Assembly: GCA_050944035.1 (NCBI GenBank)
Contig: JBMNQH010000017.1
Location: 1 to 36,584, forward strand
DNA from: JBMNQH01 sp050944035
GTDB taxonomy: Bacteria; Bacillota; Clostridia; Oscillospirales; Oscillospiraceae
Direction of reading: 5' to 3'
DNA: 36,584 nt
A model generated the notes under the pieces. The model saw only the letters and a list, made by a program, of their open reading frames with translations. It had not been told where the DNA came from and did not search any database. Shown in pieces: positions 17,101 through 24,149 of this stretch. The position numbers and the translations under genes are program-made. Each line of letters starts with the position of its first letter. The stretch's first letter is position 1.

Positions 17101-17833
17101 CTTTGGTGATCTGCGGAACCAAAGACAGCACGGTATGTTTGGCGCGATGATTATCGAACCGGCTGCGGCACGGTATTATGATACCATTTGTCCGCGGGAG
17201 GAAAATCATAAGGAACAGGCTGTTATCGTCGCGCCGGGGGTTGAATCGTTTCGGGAATTTGTCTTGTTTGCACACAATGGCATCAGACTTCTGGATGCCG
17301 AAGGAAATCTGATTAAAACCACGGAGCAGGGTAACGAAGGGGGCCACGGAGCTCCCGATGCTGAGGATACTGGGGAAAAGGGCTATAATTACCGATCGGA
17401 ACGATTTTTTAACCGCCTTATTCGAAATCCATTGGTTTACAAAGTTTTTGATTCCAAGATTCATGGCGATCCGGCTACGCCGGTTTTTACCGCCTATTGC
17501 GGCGAACGCGTAATCATTCGACTGCTGATGCCGGCCGATAAGCCGCGCAATATCAGCTTTTTACTCCACGGCCATGAGTGGCGAGCACAGCCAGAGGATC
17601 CCCTTACCAATATTGTACCAATGCAGGGGGCAATGAGTGTTGGCAATGTATACAATATCGAACTGTCGGGCGGCGTTTCCAGAACGCCGGGAGACTATTT
17701 GTATCGCTCCGGTTCCCTGCGTTGGGATGTGGAATCTGGAATGTGGGGAATCCTTCGCGTTAAATTCCGAAGTTTATGTTATCATTGCGGAACCATTTGC
17801 CGAACGATTTTACAGCGGTGGAAGAAAAAATAA
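14162..17833 (+). CDS. Large MnxG-like multicopper oxidase
   Basis: A 1223-residue protein of six cupredoxin domains in three repeated pairs. Each pair opens with a motif like YNKYGDHDPNGLMYV (near residues 26, 473 and 852), and GDPATPI-type motifs recur. All oxidase copper ligands are visible: HxxHxH at H291/H294/H296, HCHLYPHFHEGM at H344-M355 (type 1 Cys345, His350, Met355), HIH at 555-557, and HDH at 601-603 with H609/H612. The motifs normally found at the C-terminus come before those normally at the N-terminus. The third pair lacks ligands. Length and order recall the Mn(II) oxidase MnxG of Bacillus spores. There is no signal peptide, as in spore-coat oxidases. ATG 14162 has GAGAGGG upstream and is preferred over 14120. 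The substrate (Mn, Fe or phenolic) is unknown, and no MnxE/F partners are seen. Confidence 0.85.
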   Translation: MFHTTEYPCYHFIRTFDIEAISLPIVYNKYGDHDPNGLMYVLAEDSQRIQRKAIENFALSPPQPYEEVQPLVIRANVGDEIRINFHNKLDRRASIHVQGLRYNVNTSDGANVGLNPDTTTDGCIQYIWYAEREGVFLFSDLADPRSSEDATNVHGLFGAIIIEAPESSWSDPVTGEPLSSGLFADIYHPTNPAFREYAVFFHDELEINNQNGRPPVDPHTGLPSGTTAISYRAEPMRNRLPIMHNGDPAVTDEDISMSSWAYGDPAPPILKAYVGDPAKIRLIHGGIKETHVFHLHNHQWRLEPDDPKSTIIDSISISPQECFTLDILYGAGSLNGMIGDAIFHCHLYPHFHEGMWTFWRVFDRLQTGGDFYPDGTPIDPLKPLRDRAKPPQKDALHPGYPNFIDGMFEERPLQPPLGILTAGSQNKREPTLLEQANFVPDFAPGALYTSTCPCHAAENVKVFEIAAVQANVVYNSYDWHDPQGRFFVLKEDIERCGTLDAYLAKIESGEIQPEPLVLRANAGDCIEVRFTNLLPEFLDESPFQLRTLTDIVGFHIHLVKFDTIVSDGSANGWNNIAGARQYETLIERFFADEELNAVFFHDHLFANSHQQHGMFGAIIIEPTGAEFFDPHTGEPLKSGTQAVIRTPDGKSNREFALFLQDFALLFDKENSPLNPPEHPGSDDDPGVMGINYRCEPMRERLKIRDDPSHIFSSLIYGDPATPILETYPGEPMVIRLFDGAHEEQHAFNIEGLSWHKEITDPLSPVVQSQTYGISEAFNLRIDQPYSAGDYLYYSGGIDDLWLGLWGIIRAYAEPQNNLLPLCDAKPFFPPLVPPEGAVIRKFEVAAIQKDIQYNRYGDHDPDGLLFVPLSQAHDILCGRRKPIPLILRANAGEWIEVTLHNLFDPDQPIPFHEYPVVPLDLPHVPSNRVSLNPQFLRYDPVRSSGINVGYNAEEQTVGPGETIQYLWYADQEYGTCLLNAFGDLRNQRQHGMFGAMIIEPAAARYYDTICPREENHKEQAVIVAPGVESFREFVLFAHNGIRLLDAEGNLIKTTEQGNEGGHGAPDAEDTGEKGYNYRSERFFNRLIRNPLVYKVFDSKIHGDPATPVFTAYCGERVIIRLLMPADKPRNISFLLHGHEWRAQPEDPLTNIVPMQGAMSVGNVYNIELSGGVSRTPGDYLYRSGSLRWDVESGMWGILRVKFRSLCYHCGTICRTILQRWKKK

Positions 17834-17886
17834 TATGAAAGATAATAGTTTTCGATAAGATACAGGCAAATGCCTGGTTTTGAAGA

Positions 17887-17927
17887 GAGGTTGAGATTTG
17901 GAAGTTCTAAATCTCGACCTCTTTTTT
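17887..17927 (+). terminator. Rho-independent terminator of the oxidase
   Basis: A 13-bp stem GAGGTTGAGATTT/AAATCTCGACCTC (17887-17899/17909-17921, one G-U pair) is followed by TTTTTT. Confidence 0.85.
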
Positions 17928-18057
17928 CTGCACAAAACCGTCAATCAGAAAAAAGCAGCATATAAAAACGTACTTTGCTCCCGGATAAACAACCAGAACA
18001 AAGCGCGTTTTTTTGAAGATTTTCAATAATCTATGGAGGACTCGACGGAGCGTTTAT

Positions 18058-18086
18058 TGCCTATACGGATAAATTGTTGTAAACTC
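18058..18086 (+). promoter_or_regulatory. Vegetative promoter of the HTH-desulforedoxin regulator
   Basis: TTGCCT (18058-18063), a 17-base spacer and TAAACT (18081-18086) lie just upstream of the GAGGTGA ribosome binding site and ATG 18104. The leader would be very short. Confidence 0.55.
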
Positions 18087-18103
18087 AGTCTGAGGTGATA
18101 AAA

Positions 18104-18688
18104 ATGGATTGTGCAAAAATTGGAGAATTGATTCATGCGCTGCGTATGGAGAAGCAGATGACGCAAAAACAGCTTGCAGATCAAATGGGACTCAGCGACA
18201 AGACGATTTCAAAATGGGAACGCGGCCTCGGATGTCCAGATGCCTCTCTCTGGGCCGCGCTTTCTCAGATTTTAAATGTAAATATTGAGGATATGTTGAA
18301 CGGCGACCTGCCGCAAAATACATTTATTGGAGGAAATATGAAGAAAGCAAAGTACTACGTCTGCCCCGGTTGTGGGAATATTACCGTTTGTTCAGGAGAT
18401 TCGGCTGTTTCCTGCTGCGGGCGCAAACTGAACCCACTCGTTCCGCAAAAGGCAACAGAGGAACAAAAACTGAAAATCGAAGAAGTAGAGGACGAATGGT
18501 TTATTACAAGCGATCATCCCATGGAAAAGGCATGCTATCTGTCCTTCCTTGCGTTTGCAACAGGTGACAGCATCCAGATTCTGAAGCAGTATCCGGAATG
18601 GGAACTTCAAGTCAGACTTCCAAAACGCAGACATGGCACGCTGTTCTGGTACAGTACAACAGAGGGGTTATTTTATCAGTACATCTAA
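18104..18688 (+). CDS. XRE-type regulator fused to a desulforedoxin/superoxide-reductase-like domain
   Basis: A 194-residue protein. Residues about 5-60 are a helix-turn-helix of the XRE/Cro type (MTQKQLADQMGLSDKTISKWERG). Residues 84-112 match a desulforedoxin centre (C87-x2-C90GN ... C104-C105G), expected to bind an Fe(Cys)4 site. Residues about 125-192 resemble the beta-sandwich of superoxide reductase (DHPMEKACYLSF, RHGTLFWYS), but only His138 of the usual histidine ligands is evident, so it is probably not catalytic. I infer a redox- or iron-responsive transcription factor. ATG 18104 sits six bases after GAGGTGA; the GTG at 18095 is part of that site. The manganese catalase downstream is a plausible target. 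Confidence 0.8.
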   Translation: MDCAKIGELIHALRMEKQMTQKQLADQMGLSDKTISKWERGLGCPDASLWAALSQILNVNIEDMLNGDLPQNTFIGGNMKKAKYYVCPGCGNITVCSGDSAVSCCGRKLNPLVPQKATEEQKLKIEEVEDEWFITSDHPMEKACYLSFLAFATGDSIQILKQYPEWELQVRLPKRRHGTLFWYSTTEGLFYQYI

Positions 18689-18728
18689 ATACTTATCATG
18701 GCAAGCCTTTGCCGACATTCCTTTTTCT

Positions 18729-18758
18729 GCATAAGTCCGCCGGATCTTTCCATACTAA
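18729..18758 (+). promoter_or_regulatory. Sigma-E-like sporulation promoter of the manganese catalase
   Basis: GCATAAGT (18729-18736), a 14-base spacer and CATACTAA (18751-18758) fit the mother-cell sigma-E pattern (kmATA, 14 bases, CATACA-T). Transcription would start about 10-16 bases before the start codon. Confidence 0.45.
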
Positions 18759-18779
18759 ACAGGAAAGGAGTGTATGCAA

Positions 18780-19454
18780 GTGTTTCAACATGAAAAACGA
18801 TTGTTTCATCCTGTTCAGGTGGAGCAGCCCAATCCGCAATATGCAGCGCTGTTACAGGAACAGCTCGGCGGTGCCAACGGAGAATTAAAGGCAGCTTTGC
18901 AGTATATGTCCCAGAGCTTTCGCATCAAAGATCCGGAAATTAAAGATCTGTTTTTGGATATTGCAGCGGAAGAACTGAGTCATCTGGAGATGGTGGCACA
19001 GACAATCAATCTGCTGAATGGACATGACGTTGACGCTGCACAGGTTCCAGCCGGAGAAATTCAGTCGCATGTTTTGCTTGGACTCAATCCCGGACTGATT
19101 AACGCATCCGGATATTCCTGGACAGGGGACTATGTCACAGTGACCGGAGACCTTTGCGCTGATTTGCTCTCAAACATTGCCTCAGAACAGCGGGCAAAGG
19201 TTGTTTATGAGTATTTGTATCGTCAGATCAACGACAGAAAGGTTAAGGAAACCATTGATTTCCTGCTGAATCGCGAAGAAGCGCACAATGCGATGTTCCG
19301 CGAGGCCTTTAACAGGGTACAAGATACCGGTTCAAACCGTGATTTTGGTACCACCAAAGCGGCAAAAATGTATTTTAGTCTGTCCAATCCTTCACCGGAA
19401 GGCGGGTTTCAAAACACAAAAGTGGAGCGTCCCGTTTTCTGGCGCATGGATTGA
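18780..19454 (+). CDS. Manganese catalase, CotJC-like
   Basis: A 224-residue di-manganese catalase of the ferritin-like four-helix family, which disproportionates hydrogen peroxide. Helix motifs with metal-ligand Glu and His are visible: GGANGELKAALQYM, IAAEELSHLEMVAQTI, IASEQRAKVVYEYL and NREEAHNAMFREAF. The N-terminus (FQHEKRLFHPVQV) parallels CotJC spore-coat proteins. GGAG at 18767-18770 is nine bases before GTG 18780 but only three before ATG 18774, so GTG is preferred; ATG 18774 would add two residues. It lacks the long C-terminal extension of some catalases. A perfect terminator follows. Together with the coat-type oxidase and a sigma-E-like promoter, this suggests spore-surface peroxide detoxification, which is inference. 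Confidence 0.88.
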   Translation: MFQHEKRLFHPVQVEQPNPQYAALLQEQLGGANGELKAALQYMSQSFRIKDPEIKDLFLDIAAEELSHLEMVAQTINLLNGHDVDAAQVPAGEIQSHVLLGLNPGLINASGYSWTGDYVTVTGDLCADLLSNIASEQRAKVVYEYLYRQINDRKVKETIDFLLNREEAHNAMFREAFNRVQDTGSNRDFGTTKAAKMYFSLSNPSPEGGFQNTKVERPVFWRMD

Positions 19455-19475
19455 ATGGCGGTTGTTGCGGTCAGT

Positions 19476-19512
19476 AACCTCCAGGTATTTTGAAAATACC
19501 TGGAGGTTTTCG
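19476..19512 (+). terminator. Rho-independent terminator of the catalase
   Basis: A 16-bp perfect inverted repeat centred on G19492 (19476-19491/19493-19508) is followed by TTTTC. Confidence 0.88.
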
Positions 19513-19530
19513 TGTTTTGTGAAAATGATT

Positions 19531-19746
19531 TTATCGGTTGACGTCCGGATTGTCTGTCCGGCCAAGAAGGTAATCCACAGAACAGTCGAAATAGTCAGCC
19601 AATACAATTAAATTATCTGCTGATGGCATACGTTCACCATTTTTCCAATAACTGATCATTCCTTGTGTTATTCCAGTATCTTTTGATAATTTATAGGCTG
19701 TAATGTTGCGGAGTTGTAATAATTGCATAAATCTATTTTGAAACAT
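19531..19746 (-). CDS. Small XRE-family repressor
   Basis: A 71-residue single-domain Cro/C1-type helix-turn-helix protein: LLQLRNITAYKLSKDTGITQGMISYWKNGERMPSADNLIVLADYFDCSVDYLLG. It covers a whole XRE domain with no effector domain. GAGGTG precedes its ATG. It is transcribed divergently from 19950, and the shared intergenic region carries two similar 16-bp dyads, so it probably represses itself and its neighbour. Such small regulators are common next to mobile or toxin-antitoxin-like genes. Confidence 0.85.
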   Translation of the reverse strand: MFQNRFMQLLQLRNITAYKLSKDTGITQGMISYWKNGERMPSADNLIVLADYFDCSVDYLLGRTDNPDVNR

Positions 19747-19763
19747 TTGTATACACCTCTAAA

Positions 19764-19811
19764 CTTCCTAAAAAGGAAGCAAAAAATATTGACTACTTCT
19801 CTTTTAGGGAG
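19764..19811. promoter_or_regulatory. Two operator-like dyads for the XRE repressor
   Basis: CTTCCT-AAAA-AGGAAG (19764-19779) is a perfect dyad. CTTCTC-TTTT-AGGGAG (19796-19811) is a degenerate copy 32 bases further on. The second fills the spacer of the rightward promoter, so binding would block transcription of 19950. Confidence 0.6.
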
Positions 19812-19817
19812 TATATT
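19789..19817 (+). promoter_or_regulatory. Promoter of the gene at 19950
   Basis: TTGACT (19789-19794), a 17-base spacer and TATATT (19812-19817). The spacer coincides with the second operator-like dyad. The predicted 5' leader is about 125 bases. Confidence 0.65.
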
Positions 19818-19949
19818 ATGATTGGAGCCAGGGCAGAAAAAAACATCAAATAAAATAAAAGAAGTGCTTCAAGATTTGATAGGAGTAAAAATACAATTAT
19901 AGCATACCACAAATTGTGAAAAGAAAAAAGAGGGGAGTAGTCTATCCAA

Positions 19950-20288
19950 ATGGAAGAAACAAAGAGAACGATCGAAATGGCAGAGTGGCTGGTGGAGCAT
20001 CCCTGGTACAGGAGCGAGATTTGCAACGATGGATTTATAATCAACGATGAAGAATTCTTGAGAGTTTTTCGGGAATTGGAAGCAAAAGGGTACTATGAGC
20101 TGCTGCTTGTGTTTATCGTGAGACAGAAGTTTCAACTGGATTCCGTCGCAAAGACGCTGGCCAGATTTTGGATAAGGAGAGTCATAAAAGACTGGTGGCA
20201 GCAGGGAAATGCGCAGCTTTTCCAAGAGTTCCGGGAGCTGTTTCAGCAAGAGGCTTTTGCTTCCAATGCGGCGAAAGGCCGGAGTTGA
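19950..20288 (+). CDS. Hypothetical helical protein divergent from the XRE repressor
   Basis: A 112-residue protein rich in charged and aromatic residues (MEETKRTIEMAEWLVEHPWY..., FWIRRVIKDWWQQGNAQLF), predicted by eye to be mainly alpha-helical. No signal peptide or clear TM helix is present. A GGGGAG motif lies about twelve bases before ATG 19950. I do not recognise the family. Divergent arrangement with a one-domain repressor and a promoter overlapped by its putative operator suggests tight repression and a possible toxin-like or stress role, but nothing in the protein itself proves this. Confidence 0.6.
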   Translation: MEETKRTIEMAEWLVEHPWYRSEICNDGFIINDEEFLRVFRELEAKGYYELLLVFIVRQKFQLDSVAKTLARFWIRRVIKDWWQQGNAQLFQEFRELFQQEAFASNAAKGRS

Positions 20289-20348
20289 CGGAAAAAATAA
20301 AATGTTTTATCATAGAATAACATAAATAATAAGAAAGGATACAACCGT

Positions 20349-20546
20349 ATGGCAAAGGAGAAGAAAGAGGAGCGTTTCGAGAAACTCTATTCACAGGGCG
20401 CCATGAATGTCATGGAAATTTGGGTAGATCGGGAAACGGGCGTCAATTATCTGTACCATGCGTCCGGTTATTCCGGCGGACTAACCCCGTTGTTGGATCG
20501 GGAGGGAAAGCCGATTGTTTCCGCAGTTTTGAACAAAGGGCTGTAA
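20349..20546 (+). CDS. DUF6440 family small protein
   Basis: A 65-residue protein: MAKEKKEERFEKLYSQGAMN, then MEIWVDRETGVNYLYHASGYSGGLTPLLDREGKP. The pattern VDRETGVNYL...GYSGGLTPLLD is typical of the small DUF6440 proteins of Firmicutes, whose function is unknown. AGAAAGGA lies about ten bases before ATG 20349. It lies 60 bases after the preceding gene and is followed by a strong hairpin. Confidence 0.75.
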   Translation: MAKEKKEERFEKLYSQGAMNVMEIWVDRETGVNYLYHASGYSGGLTPLLDREGKPIVSAVLNKGL

Positions 20547-20558
20547 ATGCAGCAAAAG

Positions 20559-20597
20559 CCAGCGCTCCTTCAGAATTCTGGAGGAGCGCTGGTTTTT
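20559..20597. terminator. Bidirectional rho-independent terminator
   Basis: An 11-bp stem CCAGCGCTCCT/AGGAGCGCTGG (20559-20569/20582-20592) has TTTTT on the plus side and, read from the minus strand, a CTTTTGC tail. It separates 20349 from the convergent ribonuclease gene. Confidence 0.8.
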
Positions 20598-20646
20598 CTA
20601 TATTGTTTTCGACAATGTGAGAATCAATTGTGGAGAATTTATGCGG

Positions 20647-22242
20647 TTAACGATCCCACTTGTCGCAGAGTGCATTGATCTGATCGGCGAACTTGGACAG
20701 TTCTTTGTTGGAGCCGCCCTTGTTGTGGTTGATGACTGCCATCAGGCGCTGACCAGCTGCAACCAGTCTTGCAAAGATACCGGCAGCACGCTGACCGCCC
20801 TGAGAGGATTTTTCCTCGAGAAAGACGCCCTGTTTCTGTGTGATCCAGCAGCCGGCTGCCAAATCATATTCCGAACCGCTGAAGGGAGCCTGTGCATTGT
20901 AACCGTATTCGTCGCGTAGCTTTTCCGCAAAGAAGGTTGTGACGGTATCCTCGCCGTGGACGACAAAGACCTTTTTCAAATTCTCCATAGCAGTGAGCCA
21001 GCGGATCAGACCGGTCTGGTCTGCGTGACCGCTGATGCCGTGAAGCTCCATTACCCGCGCACGAACCAGAATGGATTCGCCAAACAGCGTTACCTGTTCC
21101 AGACCGTCCACGAGGGAACGGCCTAATGTGCCCTCGGCCTGATAGCCGACAAACAAAATGGTGCATTCCGGCCGCCAGAGGTTGTGCTTCAGATGGTGAC
21201 GGATACGGCCCGCTTCGCACATACCGGCAGCAGAGATGATGACTTTCGGCTTTGGATCAAAGTTGATGGCTTTGGATTCCTCACTGGAAACAGCCGTTTT
21301 CAGGCCGGGGAACTGCATGGGACTGATCCCGCGATTGATCAGGTCCATCGCCTCTTCGTCATAATAATCTTCGACATTTTCGCTGAATACCGTTGTGGCT
21401 TCAATCGCAAGGGGACTGTCGATATAGACGTCAAAATCGAACGAGATCATATTGTCTGCTTTAATCTTACGGATGAAGTACAGCAGTTCCTGCGTGCGGC
21501 CAACGGCAAAGGAAGGAATGACCAGATTGCCGCCTTTGCCAAGGGTATATTCGATCACTTTGACCAGTTCTGTCACAAAGTCGATCGGTTTATCGTGGTT
21601 GCGATCGCCGTAGGTGGATTCAATGACGGCATAGTCCGCCTCGTCCAGATAGGTAGGATCCTTAATCAGTGGCTGGTCAAGATTACCGACATCACCGGAA
21701 AATACGATCTTTTTGGTAACGCCCTCTTCTGTGATCCAGAGTTCAATGCTGGCGGAGCCAAGCAGGTGACCCACGTCACAAAAACGGACTTTGACGCCGT
21801 CCACCAGTTCGATGATCTGTCCGTAATCACAGGAAACAAACGTTTCCAGGACGCCCAGCGCATCATCCATGGTATAGAGCGGGATGTACTCTTCCTTGCC
21901 GGAACGCTGACGCTTTCTGTTGCGCCATTCGGCTTCAAATTCCTGAATGTGTGCGCTGTCTTTCAACATGATGTTGCAAAGATCAGCGGTTGCCTTCGTG
22001 GTGAAAACCTGCCCCTGGAAGCCGTTTGCATACAACAGGGGAAGCAGGCCGGAGTGGTCAATGTGTGCATGAGTCAGAAGAACATAATCAATCTGATTTG
22101 CACCGACGGGCAGCGGTTCATACGCATAGGTTTCCTTGCCCTGACGCATACCGTAATCTACAAGAATGTGCTTACCACAGGCGTTCAGATAGTGACAACT
22201 TCCGGTAACCTCGTGCGCAGCGCCAATAAATTGTAATTTCAT
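20647..22242 (-). CDS. Metallo-beta-lactamase/beta-CASP ribonuclease-like protein
   Basis: A 531-residue MBL-fold protein with the zinc motif HAHIDHSG (H58, H60, D62, H63), then GHLLGSASIEL, FSGDVG, a beta-CASP domain (VIPSFAVGRTQELLYF, SPLAIEATTVF, VIISAAGMCEAGRIRHHLK) and the C-terminal GISGHADQTGLIRW and VHGE motifs. This is the CPSF73/RNase J-like architecture of the RNA-specificity MBL family, so an RNA-processing nuclease in the cytoplasm is expected. The C-terminal part (residues about 480-531) is an extra helical segment. It stands alone on the minus strand, convergent with 20349. Exact RNA targets cannot be read from sequence. Confidence 0.85.
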   Translation of the reverse strand: MKLQFIGAAHEVTGSCHYLNACGKHILVDYGMRQGKETYAYEPLPVGANQIDYVLLTHAHIDHSGLLPLLYANGFQGQVFTTKATADLCNIMLKDSAHIQEFEAEWRNRKRQRSGKEEYIPLYTMDDALGVLETFVSCDYGQIIELVDGVKVRFCDVGHLLGSASIELWITEEGVTKKIVFSGDVGNLDQPLIKDPTYLDEADYAVIESTYGDRNHDKPIDFVTELVKVIEYTLGKGGNLVIPSFAVGRTQELLYFIRKIKADNMISFDFDVYIDSPLAIEATTVFSENVEDYYDEEAMDLINRGISPMQFPGLKTAVSSEESKAINFDPKPKVIISAAGMCEAGRIRHHLKHNLWRPECTILFVGYQAEGTLGRSLVDGLEQVTLFGESILVRARVMELHGISGHADQTGLIRWLTAMENLKKVFVVHGEDTVTTFFAEKLRDEYGYNAQAPFSGSEYDLAAGCWITQKQGVFLEEKSSQGGQRAAGIFARLVAAGQRLMAVINHNKGGSNKELSKFADQINALCDKWDR

Positions 22243-22397
22243 GAAGTTATTCAGCCCTTCTGAAGAATAAGATTTGGAACGAATTCCATAATGGTATTAT
22301 CGCCCCAAACAGGACGATCTGTCAATCGTTTCTGTAAAAATGTGATGAAATTCCACAGAAAGATAGGAAAAATTAGATAAAAGGAACAAAAAGCGCG

Positions 22398-24008
22398 TTA
22401 CCAGACGGCAACTGTACCATCTGCCCGCGGTTCCGTTGCACCGGTCAGCACACCGGTTTCGGGGTTTCGCCAAATGATTTGCCCACGGCCGAAGTCAATG
22501 CTGTCTGTCACGACGCGGACGTCGTGGCACCGTTCGCGCAGTGCTTCCACCAGGTCTGCGGGAAATTCAGCTTCGACCTCAATGGTTTTGCCGCCGACCC
22601 ACTGCCAACGCGGTGCGTCCAGCGCAGCCTGCGGATTCATGTGGAAATCAATGGTATTCATTATCACCTGTACCTGTCCCTGCGGCTGCATAAAACCGCC
22701 CATGACGCCGAATGGACCAACCGGCTTTCCGTCCTTCATCAGGAAACCGGGAATGATGGTGTGGTAGGATTTTTTTCCGGCGGCAACGCAGTTTTCTGCG
22801 TCCGGGTTCATCGTAAAGTTTGCACCGCGGTTTTGCAATGCGATACCCGTACCGGGAATGACAATACCGGAGCCAAAATCGCAGTAGTTGCTCTGGATGT
22901 AAGAGACCATGTTGCCTTCCTTGTCCGCAGTGCAGAGATAGATGGTATCACCGCAATGGGGATCACCGGCGGCGGGCATGCAGGCGGTTTGACCGATTTC
23001 ACGGCGGCGCGTTGCGGCATAAGCAGAGGAGAGAAGCTGTTCCGGCGTGACGGTCATAAAGGCGGGATCCGCAATGTAGCGTTTGCCGTCAGTGAAGGCG
23101 AGCTTCATGGCTTCCAGCTGGCGGTGAACCGTCTCCGCATCGTCGCGGGAGGTGATATCCATGCCGTTGAGAATATTAAGTGCCATCAGTGTGACGATGC
23201 CATGGCCGTTGGGCGGAATTTCACACACTTCATAACCACGATAACCCACACGGAGTGGTTCGACCCACTCACACCAGTAATCTGCCAGATCCTCTTTTCG
23301 CAAAAATCCGCCGGTTTCACGGGAAAAGGCATCGATTTTGTCCGCCAGTTCACCCTGATAGAAGGCTTTGGCGCCGGTTGCGGCAATGCTGCGTAAACTG
23401 GCTGCGTGATCAGATGAACGCCAGAGCTTCCCAACCTCCGGTGTACGCCCATTTGGGGCAAAGGTATCAAACCAGGGCTGGAAACAGGGGTTGCCGGAAA
23501 ATTCGTCTTTGTGTGCCTCAAAATAATTGCGCCACTGTCTGGCAATGACAGGGGAGATGGGGTACCCTTCTTCCGCGTAAGCAATGGCAGGAGCGAGGAC
23601 ATCTTCCAGCCGCAGACGGCCAAATTTTGCGGAGAGTTCCGCCCATGCGGAGGGGGCACCGGGGACCATAACGGGCATCCAGCCAAACATTGGCATCTCA
23701 TCATAACCGCGTGCCTTGAGTGCGGCAAGACTGCCCAGTCGCGGATAGCGGCCGCTGGCGTTGAGACCGTGAAGTTTATCCCTGGTCCAGACGAGGGCAA
23801 AGGCATCGCTGCCCAGACCATTGGAGGTGGGTTCCACAACGGTCATACAGGCCGCAGTGGCAATAGCGGCGTCAATGGCGTTGCCGCCCTGACGGAGAAT
23901 GGCAAGGCCGGCCTGTGCCGCCAGCGGCTGGCTGGTACAGACCATGCCATTGGTTCCGCAGATCAGGCTTCTGCGGGAGGGATTGGGATAACCAGGTGTT
24001 GTATACAT
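22398..24008 (-). CDS. Gamma-glutamyltransferase family protein, cytoplasmic type
   Basis: A 536-residue N-terminal nucleophile hydrolase. GGNAIDAAIATAACMTVVEPTSNGLGSDAF is the classical large-subunit start. The likely autocatalytic cleavage and nucleophile lie at HCGDT (Thr355). Small-subunit motifs follow: SYIQSNYCDFGSGIVIPGTGIALQNRGANF, HTIIPGFLMKDGKP and GVMGGFMQPQGQVQV. It has no signal peptide. The family hydrolyses or transfers gamma-glutamyl groups from glutathione and related compounds; cytoplasmic YwrD-like members have uncertain substrates. The gap to the AEC permease gene, upstream on the same strand, is 141 bases, so they may be co-transcribed. Confidence 0.88.
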   Translation of the reverse strand: MYTTPGYPNPSRRSLICGTNGMVCTSQPLAAQAGLAILRQGGNAIDAAIATAACMTVVEPTSNGLGSDAFALVWTRDKLHGLNASGRYPRLGSLAALKARGYDEMPMFGWMPVMVPGAPSAWAELSAKFGRLRLEDVLAPAIAYAEEGYPISPVIARQWRNYFEAHKDEFSGNPCFQPWFDTFAPNGRTPEVGKLWRSSDHAASLRSIAATGAKAFYQGELADKIDAFSRETGGFLRKEDLADYWCEWVEPLRVGYRGYEVCEIPPNGHGIVTLMALNILNGMDITSRDDAETVHRQLEAMKLAFTDGKRYIADPAFMTVTPEQLLSSAYAATRRREIGQTACMPAAGDPHCGDTIYLCTADKEGNMVSYIQSNYCDFGSGIVIPGTGIALQNRGANFTMNPDAENCVAAGKKSYHTIIPGFLMKDGKPVGPFGVMGGFMQPQGQVQVIMNTIDFHMNPQAALDAPRWQWVGGKTIEVEAEFPADLVEALRERCHDVRVVTDSIDFGRGQIIWRNPETGVLTGATEPRADGTVAVW

Positions 24009-24149
24009 AAGAAAAATCCTCTGTTTTCTAAAGATTTAGTATATCTACTATACCATATGATGCGGATATTCGGCAACCGGCACCAAAATACAGAACAGCA
24101 GCCACAGAATTTCCACAGTGGCTGCTGCATTTGTTGAAAACTATAAGAA

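Noticed and set aside
21184..22236. 350-codon plus-strand ORF opposite the MBL ribonuclease
   Set aside because: It lies fully antisense to a gene with HAHIDHSG and beta-CASP motifs; it is an ORF by codon mirror only.
22479..23396. 305-codon plus-strand ORF opposite the gamma-glutamyltransferase
   Set aside because: Shadow of a well-conserved enzyme frame; no start signal or recognisable domain.
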